DNA of 5,386 nt from an uncultured Bacteroides sp. (lineage in GTDB: Bacteria > Bacteroidota > Bacteroidia > Bacteroidales > Bacteroidaceae). Below the pieces are notes generated by a model. It was not told the DNA's origin. It did no database searches and saw nothing but the letters and a program-made list of their open reading frames with translations. Made by a program: the position numbers and the translations under genes. The stretch lies in NCBI GenBank assembly GCA_900546355.1, contig URCM01000149.1, positions 1 to 5,386 on the forward strand. Reading direction: 5' to 3'. Below, piece by piece: positions 1 to 5,386 of this stretch (the stretch's first letter is position 1; each line of letters begins with the position of its first letter).

Positions 1-32
1 GGATACATCAAGCCAAGAAAAACTTTTTGGAG

Positions 33-56
33 AAATTCAAAACAGCTTCTAAAATC
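33..56. repeat. Left copy of a diverged inverted repeat (partner at 1112-1147)
   Basis: The 18 bases AAATTCAAAACAGCTTCT at 33-50 recur as an exact reverse complement at 1130-1147. The match continues with the six bases AAAATC here (51-56). In the partner, 12 extra bases, bounded by AGA at both sides, interrupt the match. Counting across that gap, 24 bases agree. The copies bracket the transposase scrap and the pRiA4b-like gene, so they may be ends of an old mobile unit. I could not assign them to a named element and saw no target-site duplication. Confidence 0.6.
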
Positions 57-79
57 CGCAACTATATGCCCCAATCTTG

Positions 80-372
80 TTAGTTCCTCAAAATCTTCCT
101 TTCCTTCGAGTTGAGATTAAGTTCCACATGATGGCGGTCATCCCCTTCCCACAGGTCGTATTGAGGCCCCGTTCTTCTTTGGTGCTGAATGACCAGCCGG
201 TAAGCTTTGCCCTCCCATTTCTCAACAAGGATGGAGTTTTGTTCAAACTTAATAATCGTTGATTATCACACGCTTTCATCCCCTGAGTGCAAAGATGCTG
301 TCGTAAAGGGAGGAACATTTGTTGGCGCGGACATAGAACTTGTTGCAATGCCTTTCTATGGTTTCCACGGTA
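80..372 (-). pseudogene. Decayed transposase fragment, probably IS1380-like DDE family
   Basis: No intact gene lies here, but reading the minus strand with a frame change restores transposase-like protein. From about 372 down to 279 it reads TVETIERHCNKFYVRANKCS followed by SLYDSIFALRG. A stop (276-278) sits where relatives, as I remember them, have Trp. The same frame continues KRVIINDY to a second stop at 249-251. A one-base shift then gives KFEQNSILVEKWEGKAYRLV, IQHQRR and DLWEGD, ending at a stop at 80-82. The blocks 'FYVRANKCSSLYD', 'EKWEGKAYRLVIQ' and 'DLWEG' resemble the middle of IS1380-family transposases common in Bacteroides (IS942/IS612 type). This assignment is from memory, not a search. 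The N-terminal part and the C-terminal part with the last catalytic acidic residue are missing, so it cannot be active. It lies downstream of the pRiA4b-like gene on the same strand. Confidence 0.6.
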
Positions 373-457
373 AAATACAAATGTCATGATACAGCTACAA
401 GACAAGCGCAAAAGAGTCCTGACAACACCACTTATTGGAAAAGATTTAAACAATGGC

Positions 458-1030
458 TTATAACTGAGACAAATACAGGTTCGTTTCTTCAAGATTAAAG
501 TAATTGGCATCCCAAGTCTCACCGTCTTCCAGCCCCAGCCATTCACGCATTTCTTGAGCCTCTTCCGATTCCGGGTCTTCTTCCAACAATCCCTTCATAT
601 ATTCATAGCCGGGCACACCGCCACAATCTTCCGGAGGACAAGTTCCCTTACCTGCCAGACAACGAGCATGCAAGAGAGCCTCATCGGATACAGCCTCCAA
701 TTTAATCGTATGTATCCAGTCATCCCCGAAGTCGTACCAATAAACCAGACTTTTCGAGGAATCTTTTCCCCAAAAAGTACGCAATTTCAACTTACTTGCA
801 TCTTTTCTTGGAACGAAAGAGAAAGCATCCATCTCATCCGGTTCGGATATATAGAAAGAACCGCCGTAAGCTTTGTCGGAAAAAGAATACAAATGCGCGT
901 TTTCCCACCCAAAGGCTTCTTGGATTACGAAATGGAATTGCTGGAAAGTGATAGAGTCCGGCACCAGCACCCTCCGCCATACAGGCGGTTTGGTGATACC
1001 TTTAATCTGAATTTTAAATTGGTAAGTCAT
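458..1030 (-). CDS. Plasmid pRiA4b ORF-3-like family protein
   Basis: This intact 190-residue protein belongs to the pRiA4b ORF-3-like family, whose biochemical function is unknown. Family hallmarks are visible in order. The N-terminal beta strand and PPVWRRVLVP (about 15-24) come first, followed by a helix ending QEAFGW (37-42). The core YDFGDDWIHTIKLE is at 99-112. The segment CPPEDCGGVPGYEYM (131-145) follows, with C124, C131 and C136 close enough to form a metal site, although that is only inference. The C-terminus is acidic. The length suits a single-domain family member. The start is well fixed: an in-frame TAG lies two codons upstream, and no Shine-Dalgarno is present, as is usual in this phylum. 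Members occur on plasmids and as passengers in some insertion sequences, which fits the scarred surroundings here. The reading frame itself is undamaged, so it is probably expressed. A likely -7 element lies about 70 bases upstream. Confidence 0.9.
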   Translation of the reverse strand: MTYQFKIQIKGITKPPVWRRVLVPDSITFQQFHFVIQEAFGWENAHLYSFSDKAYGGSFYISEPDEMDAFSFVPRKDASKLKLRTFWGKDSSKSLVYWYDFGDDWIHTIKLEAVSDEALLHARCLAGKGTCPPEDCGGVPGYEYMKGLLEEDPESEEAQEMREWLGLEDGETWDANYFNLEETNLYLSQL

Positions 1031-1097
1031 GAGCTATGTATATTTTTGTTTGTTCATCCTCTGTTTGCCACTTCACTATGCCACCCCTCAAGAACTG

Positions 1098-1105
1098 CAA
1101 ATATA
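1098..1105 (-). promoter_or_regulatory. Candidate -7 promoter element for the pRiA4b-like gene
   Basis: The minus strand reads TATATTTG, an exact match to the Bacteroidota -7 consensus TAnnTTTG, followed by C. It would place a transcript start near 1090 and leave a leader of about 60 bases before the ATG at 1030. I see no good -33 TTTG at the expected distance: that region is occupied by the inverted repeat copy at 1112-1147. The promoter may therefore be weak, or may have been created by the repeat junction. Confidence 0.5.
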
Positions 1106-1111
1106 CGAAAA

Positions 1112-1147
1112 GATTTTAGAGCCTGTTTAAGAAGCTGTTTTGAATTT
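1112..1147. repeat. Right copy of a diverged inverted repeat (partner at 33-56)
   Basis: The plus strand here reads GATTTTAGA, then GCCTGTTTAAGA, then AGCTGTTTTGAATTT. The reverse complement of 33-56 reads GATTTTAGA joined directly to AGCTGTTTTGAATTT. The left copy therefore looks like this one minus 12 bases, with AGA microhomology at the deletion edges. The opening 'GAGCCTGTTTAA' has the look of an insertion-sequence end, but I cannot name the element. The repeat lies between the group II intron scrap and the promoter of the pRiA4b-like gene. Confidence 0.6.
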
Positions 1148-1164
1148 ATAATATTTAGGTATAT

Positions 1165-1261
1165 GAGATACAGGCAATGCCTTTTGCTGGACATTGGGAA
1201 TTCCCGCTATCGGGCGTGTTCCGGACTTGCACCGGTTAGAGTACGTTCGTGCCGGGCGAAC
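1165..1261 (-). mobile_element. Truncated 5' end of a group II intron, probably class C
   Basis: Read on the minus strand from 1261, the sequence opens GTTCGCCCGGCACGAACGTA and continues CTCTAACCGGTGCAAGTCCGG. This matches the layout of the 5' start of domain I in bacterial group II introns (GUGYG, then CCCGGCAUG, then a GGGUGnnAGUCCC hairpin). Against the class C intron O.i.I1 as I remember it, the two align over about 41 bases without a gap. The opening GTTCG differs from the usual GTGCG. The later piece CAGCAAAAGGCA also resembles domain I, and similarity fades near 1165. No reverse transcriptase and no domain V are visible, so it is a dead 5' scrap. It begins two bases after the T tract of the enolase terminator, in the same orientation, which is where class C introns insert. 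Confidence 0.7.
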
Positions 1262-1263
1262 GC

Positions 1264-1299
1264 AAAAAAGCGGGACATCCTGCAATGAATGCCCCGCTT
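1264..1299 (-). terminator. Rho-independent terminator of eno
   Basis: On the minus strand AAGCGGG (1299-1293) pairs with CCCGCTT (1274-1268). The stem continues inward through one mismatch with three more pairs (ATG 1291-1289 with CAT 1278-1276). The run of six T residues at 1269-1264 overlaps the closing TT of the stem. The stem starts about 31 bases after the enolase stop codon, so it should end the eno transcript. It also appears to have been the landing site of the group II intron whose remnant follows directly. Confidence 0.88.
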
Positions 1300-1329
1300 C
1301 CACAACAGGTTTTATGTGATCTTTCACAC

Positions 1330-2616
<1,287 letters not shown>

Positions 2617-2646
2617 TTAGTTTTAAAAGTTGTTTTTCTACAGATG

Positions 2647-2678
2647 CAAAATTGCAGACTTTCTTTTGTTTTATCAAT
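2647..2678 (-). promoter_or_regulatory. Probable eno promoter
   Basis: On the minus strand ATTG (2678-2675) and CAATTTTG (2654-2647) are separated by 20 bases. The second block matches the Bacteroidota -7 consensus TAnnTTTG except for its first base, and the first provides the TTG of a -33 box. Transcription would start near 2640 and give a leader of about 30 A-rich bases. No better candidate lies between the REP-like hairpin and the start codon. Confidence 0.5.
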
Positions 2679-2695
2679 ACCTTAAAGTAGGTATT
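2676..2695. repeat. Short inverted repeat over the eno -33 region
   Basis: AATACC (2676-2681) and GGTATT (2690-2695) are perfect 6-base inverted arms around an 8-base AT-rich centre. The left arm overlaps the candidate -33 box of eno, so it could be a binding site for a regulator. Six-base arms in AT-rich DNA also arise by chance, and no known operator is recognised. Confidence 0.3.
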
Positions 2696-2702
2696 TTAAA
2701 CC

Positions 2703-2752
2703 ATAGAGGACACAGAAATACACGGCATCGTGTGTACCTCTGTGTCCTCTGT
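2703..2752. repeat. REP-like long hairpin between rubrerythrin and eno
   Basis: AGAGGACACAGA (2705-2716) is perfectly complementary to TCTGTGTCCTCT (2739-2750). The stem extends outward by a wobble pair and one A-T pair. An inner ACACG/CGTGT stem (2720-2724 with 2729-2733) closes on a four-base loop. The 'CACAGAGGACACAGAG' style of palindrome is one I remember as recurring between genes in Bacteroidota genomes. On the minus strand it would form in RNA downstream of rubrerythrin. No T tract follows on either strand, so it is better called a REP-like repeat that may stabilise or attenuate transcripts than a standard terminator. Confidence 0.7.
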
Positions 2753-2781
2753 AGATGAATTATCGGGTTATCAAGCGATGC

Positions 2782-3360
2782 TTAATAATTCGCCTTCTTC
2801 ACTTCGAAGTAAGCCTGCGGATGCAAGCAAGCCGGACAAGTTTCGGGAGCTTCCATACCTATAAATAAGTATCCGCAGTTGCGGCATTGCCATACCACTT
2901 CGGTATCTTTCTTGAACACTTTGCCTTCTTCGATGTTTTTTGCCAGCGCACGGTATCTTTCTTCGTGTCCCTTTTCGGCAACAGCGATTTCACGATACAT
3001 CTTTGCAATAGCGGGGAATCCTTCTTCATCGGCGATATCGGCAAACTTCGGATAGTCGAGCGACCATTCTTCGTTTTCGCCTGCAGCGGCTGCCTTCAAG
3101 TTTTCCAATGTCGTGCCGATTACGCCCGACGGATAACTTGCCGTGATTTCCACCATACCGCCTTCCATCCATTTGAACATCCGTTTCGCATGTTCCTTTT
3201 CCTGGTCGGCAGTTTCGGTAAAGATAGCTGCTATCTGTTCATAACCTTCCTTCTTTGCCGCACTGGCAAAATATGTATAACGCATTCTTGCCTGTGATTC
3301 GCCGGCAAATGAAATACCCAGATTTTTCTCTGTTCTTGTTCCTTTAATACTTTTTCCCAT
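2782..3360 (-). CDS. rbr: Rubrerythrin
   Basis: Rubrerythrin is a cytosolic non-haem iron protein that reduces hydrogen peroxide to water in anaerobes, with electrons passed through its rubredoxin centre. This 192-residue protein has the classical two-domain form. The N-terminal four-helix ferritin-like domain carries the diiron ligands E21, E54 and H57 (EKEH), E95 and E98, and E129 with H132 (EKGH). The C-terminal rubredoxin-type domain has C159-x2-C162 and C175-x2-C178 for the FeS4 iron. Both domains and all ligands are intact and the length is typical. An in-frame TAA lies four codons before the chosen ATG, so the start is secure. It is divergent from the SulP gene across a 214-base AT-rich region and lies upstream of eno. 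A PerR-like palindrome upstream suggests induction by peroxide. Confidence 0.97.
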   Translation of the reverse strand: MGKSIKGTRTEKNLGISFAGESQARMRYTYFASAAKKEGYEQIAAIFTETADQEKEHAKRMFKWMEGGMVEITASYPSGVIGTTLENLKAAAAGENEEWSLDYPKFADIADEEGFPAIAKMYREIAVAEKGHEERYRALAKNIEEGKVFKKDTEVVWQCRNCGYLFIGMEAPETCPACLHPQAYFEVKKANY

Positions 3361-3407
3361 AATCGTTAGTTATTTATTGGTTAAACATTTGTTGTTTCTT
3401 GATAGAA

Positions 3408-3415
3408 CAAAGATA
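3408..3415 (-). promoter_or_regulatory. Rubrerythrin -7 promoter element
   Basis: The minus strand reads TATCTTTG, an exact match to TAnnTTTG. Transcription would start about 7 bases downstream, near 3401, leaving roughly 40 bases of leader before the ATG at 3360. The expected -33 position, about 20 bases upstream, has no TTTG and falls inside the palindrome at 3431-3447. This fits a promoter controlled by a protein bound there. Confidence 0.62.
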
Positions 3416-3430
3416 ATAATATTATTCAAA

Positions 3431-3447
3431 ATTGTAATCATTACAAT
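3431..3447. promoter_or_regulatory. PerR-like operator palindrome
   Basis: ATTGTAATCATTACAAT is a perfect palindrome with 8-base arms around a central C. Its 7-1-7 core TTGTAAT-C-ATTACAA differs from the Bacillus PerR box (TTATAAT-n-ATTATAA) by one base per arm. It overlaps the -33 region of the rubrerythrin promoter, where a Fur-family repressor would block polymerase. PerR control of rubrerythrin is established in other anaerobes, and binding here is inferred. Confidence 0.6.
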
Positions 3448-3531
3448 ATATATTTTATGTTCTATTAAGACAATATTTCTTCTTTTTGAAAGAATAACCT
3501 GAAAACACTCGGGTATGTTCAAATAAATATA

Positions 3532-3539
3532 TACTTTTG
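3532..3539 (+). promoter_or_regulatory. SulP gene -7 promoter element
   Basis: TACTTTTG followed by C fits the consensus TAnnTTTG. It predicts a transcript start near 3546 and a leader of about 29 bases before the ATG at 3575. No TTTG sits at the ideal -33 distance. The site is about 85 bases from the PerR-like palindrome, so the two divergent promoters are separate. Confidence 0.6.
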
Positions 3540-3574
3540 CACTTCTTTTTAATATTTTAAACTATTCAATAGGC

Positions 3575-5266
3575 ATGAAAACGTTTCAATTGAAGCCGAA
3601 GCTCTTCGATACACTTCGGAATTACACGAAAACAAACTTTATGACCGACCTGATGGCAGGCATCATCGTAGGCATCGTAGCCCTTCCGCTTGCCATAGCT
3701 TTCGGTATCGCTTCGGGGGTTAGTCCCGAAAAAGGCATCATCACCGCTATTGTGGCAGGATTCATCATTTCGTTTTTAGGTGGAAGCAAAGTACAGATAG
3801 GCGGTCCTACGGGAGCATTCATCGTCATCATCTATGGGATTATCCAGCAATACGGGATAGAAGGACTGATGGTCGCCACCATGATGGCGGGGATACTCCT
3901 TATTATATTAGGAGTGTTCAAGTTGGGAACCATCATCAAGTTCATTCCCTATCCCATTGTGGTAGGATTTACAAGCGGTATTGCCGTGACTATCTTCACT
4001 ACCCAGATAGCGGACATCTTCGGGCTTCAGTTCGGAGACGAAAAAGTGCCGGGCGACTTTATCGGCAAGTGGATACTTTATTTCCACCATTTCGATAGTG
4101 TCAATTGGTGGAACGCGCTTATCAGTGTGGTCAGCATCGTCATCATCGCGCTCACGCCTAAGTTCTCAAAAAAGATTCCCGGTTCGTTAGTCGCTATCGT
4201 CCTTGTGACCGTTGCGGTCTGGCTGATGAAGATGTATGGAGGCATTACGTGTATCGACACCATCGGTGACCGCTTCAGTATCCAAGCCCAATTGCCTGAC
4301 GCTAACGTGCCGGCATTGGATTGGGAAGCCGTAAAGAATCTTTTCCCTGTAGCCATCACCATTGCCGTGTTGGGCGCGATAGAATCATTGCTTTCCGCTA
4401 CGGTGGCAGACGGTATGATAGGCGACCATCATGACTCGAACACCGAACTGGTGGCACAAGGCATTGCCAATGTCGTGTCTCCTATCTTCGGTGGAATCCC
4501 TGCTACAGGAGCCATTGCCCGTACCATGACCAATATCAACAACGGAGGAAAGACCCCCGTAGCAGGTATTGTCCACGCCGTAGTGCTGCTGCTCATCCTT
4601 ATTTTCCTGATGCCTTTGGCAAAATTTATCCCCATGGCATGCCTGGCAGGTGTATTGGTGGTAGTGTCCTACAACATGAGTGGCTGGCGGGTATTCAAAG
4701 GCTTGCTCAAGAACCCGAAATCGGATGTGACGGTGTTGCTCATCACGTTCTTCCTGACCGTGATTTTCGACCTGACCGTAGCGATTGAGGTCGGCTTGGT
4801 AATCGCCTGCGTATCGTTTATGAAACGGGTGATGGAAACTACACAAATATCTGTCATTACCGATGAGATAGACCCCAATAAGGAATCCGACTTGGAGGTG
4901 CACGAAGAACATCTTGTCATTCCCGAAGGTGTGGAGGTATACGAAATCAATGGCCCTTACTTCTTCGGTATCGCCACCAAGTTCGAGGATATCATGGCAC
5001 GCTTTGGCGACCGTCCCAAAATCCGCATCATCCGTATGCGTAAGGTACCTTTCATCGATTCCACGGGTATTCACAACCTGACCACCCTTTGTGAAATGTC
5101 GCAAAAGGAGAATATCCACATCATCCTTTCGGGCGTAAACCCGCAGGTACACGCTACGTTGGAGAAGTCGGGCTTCTATACCCTGCTGGGCAAAGAAAAC
5201 ATTTGCAGCAACATCAACGAGGCTTTGGAAACGGCACGGAAGGAATTGTCTGTTAAAAACGTTTGA
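3575..5266 (+). CDS. SulP family inorganic anion transporter with STAS domain
   Basis: This 563-residue inner-membrane protein belongs to the SulP (SLC26) family of anion transporters. The N-terminal part, about residues 25-415, is a run of hydrophobic segments. It includes ALPLAIAFGIASGVSPEKGI (36-55), the GGPTGAF motif (76-82) of the substrate pocket, and the PATGAIARTMTNINNGGKTP block (309-328) typical of the family. A cytoplasmic STAS domain follows from about 450 to 555, with FIDSTG at 493-498 at the site that aligns with the phosphorylated serine of anti-sigma factor antagonists. Length and domain order are normal. Characterised relatives move sulfate, bicarbonate (BicA) or C4-dicarboxylates (DauA), and the sequence here does not settle the substrate. 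No Shine-Dalgarno precedes the ATG, and the promoter leaves no room for an earlier start. It is divergent from rubrerythrin and followed by a new promoter, so it probably forms a single-gene unit. Confidence 0.95.
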   Translation: MKTFQLKPKLFDTLRNYTKTNFMTDLMAGIIVGIVALPLAIAFGIASGVSPEKGIITAIVAGFIISFLGGSKVQIGGPTGAFIVIIYGIIQQYGIEGLMVATMMAGILLIILGVFKLGTIIKFIPYPIVVGFTSGIAVTIFTTQIADIFGLQFGDEKVPGDFIGKWILYFHHFDSVNWWNALISVVSIVIIALTPKFSKKIPGSLVAIVLVTVAVWLMKMYGGITCIDTIGDRFSIQAQLPDANVPALDWEAVKNLFPVAITIAVLGAIESLLSATVADGMIGDHHDSNTELVAQGIANVVSPIFGGIPATGAIARTMTNINNGGKTPVAGIVHAVVLLLILIFLMPLAKFIPMACLAGVLVVVSYNMSGWRVFKGLLKNPKSDVTVLLITFFLTVIFDLTVAIEVGLVIACVSFMKRVMETTQISVITDEIDPNKESDLEVHEEHLVIPEGVEVYEINGPYFFGIATKFEDIMARFGDRPKIRIIRMRKVPFIDSTGIHNLTTLCEMSQKENIHIILSGVNPQVHATLEKSGFYTLLGKENICSNINEALETARKELSVKNV

Positions 5267-5293
5267 GTATCAGGGTAAGATTCTTAAAACATG

Positions 5294-5315
5294 TTATAAA
5301 GCACATCTTTTATAA
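5294..5315 (+). other. Weak AT-rich hairpin after the SulP gene
   Basis: TTATAAA (5294-5300) and TTTATAA (5309-5315) form a 7-pair A-T stem with an 8-base loop, 28 bases after the stop codon. It is in the right place for transcript ending, but the stem has no G-C pairs and no T tract follows. I therefore do not call it a real terminator. Confidence 0.3.
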
Positions 5316-5324
5316 GGGAAACAC

Positions 5325-5354
5325 TTGCAGGTACGGAAAATGTCCGTACATTTG
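5325..5354 (+). promoter_or_regulatory. Strong Bacteroides-type promoter for a gene beyond the right edge
   Basis: TTG at 5325-5327 and TACATTTG at 5347-5354 are separated by exactly 19 bases, which fits the Bacteroidota primary sigma factor consensus (TTTG, about 19 bases, TAnnTTTG). It is the best promoter match in the window. Transcription would start near 5361 and run rightwards to an unseen gene. The spacer overlaps a dyad, GTACGGA (5331-5337) with TCCGTAC (5343-5349), which could be an operator. Confidence 0.7.
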
Positions 5355-5386
5355 CAATGTGTTTTTCATAGTATTAGATTTAAGGT

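Larger units (their letters stand above)
3397..3470. repeat. Symmetric flanking sites around the rubrerythrin control region
   Basis: TCTTGATAGAACA (3397-3409) and TGTTCTATTAAGA (3458-3470) are inverted copies agreeing at 12 of 13 bases, separated by 48 bases. The left arm touches the rubrerythrin -7 box. The pair encloses the PerR-like palindrome at 3431-3447. Such paired distant sites can serve cooperative regulator binding or DNA looping, although no known consensus is recognised. Confidence 0.5.

Noticed and set aside
1..110. Minus-strand open stretch after the transposase remnant running to the left edge
   Set aside because: It has no recognisable motif and crosses the inverted repeat copy at 33-56, so a coding role is not supported.
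88..546. Minus-strand 152-codon open frame
   Set aside because: It overlaps the end of the pRiA4b-like gene in another frame, and the transposase-like blocks lie in the other two frames.
554..1288. Plus-strand 244-codon open frame
   Set aside because: It is antisense to the pRiA4b-like gene, runs on through repeat and intron debris, and shows no protein family features.
3415..3426. AATAATATTATT palindrome as a separate operator
   Set aside because: A 12-base A/T-only palindrome in very AT-rich DNA is weak evidence alone, so I mention it only within the nested-symmetry finding.
4385..5152. Minus-strand 255-codon open frame inside the SulP gene
   Set aside because: It is antisense to an intact transporter. 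Its composition (many His, Tyr, Asp) is what the reverse complement of hydrophobic codons gives.

Overview
The window reads as chromosomal DNA of a Bacteroidales bacterium, most likely Bacteroides or a close relative. Three things point there: the enolase and rubrerythrin are of Bacteroides type, start codons lack Shine-Dalgarno sequences, and several genes are preceded by the Bacteroidota -7 promoter element TAnnTTTG. The genus is inferred from remembered family sequences, not from a search.

Layout. Positions 1-1265 are an accessory, scarred region. It holds a decayed DDE transposase fragment (about 80-372, minus), an intact pRiA4b ORF-3-like gene (458-1030, minus), a diverged inverted repeat at the two sides of this segment (33-56 and 1112-1147), and a truncated 5' end of a group II intron (about 1165-1261, minus). 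The intron scrap directly abuts the intrinsic terminator (1264-1299) of the enolase gene. Positions 1330-3360 hold two conserved minus-strand genes, eno (enolase, glycolysis) and a classical rubrerythrin (peroxide reduction). A long REP-like hairpin (2703-2752) lies between them. Divergent from rubrerythrin, on the plus strand, is a full-length SulP anion transporter with a C-terminal STAS domain (3575-5266). The window ends in a very good Bacteroides-type promoter (5325-5354) for a plus-strand gene beyond the right edge.

How the parts work together. Enolase is housekeeping metabolism. Rubrerythrin protects an anaerobe against peroxide, and its upstream region carries a 17-bp perfect palindrome that resembles a PerR box, which suggests peroxide-responsive control. 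The SulP transporter has its own promoter, and nothing in the sequence ties its substrate to rubrerythrin. I see no complete new multi-gene system here. The most informative non-coding signals are the group II intron scar at the enolase terminator, the symmetric rubrerythrin control region, and the promoter with an embedded dyad at the right end.
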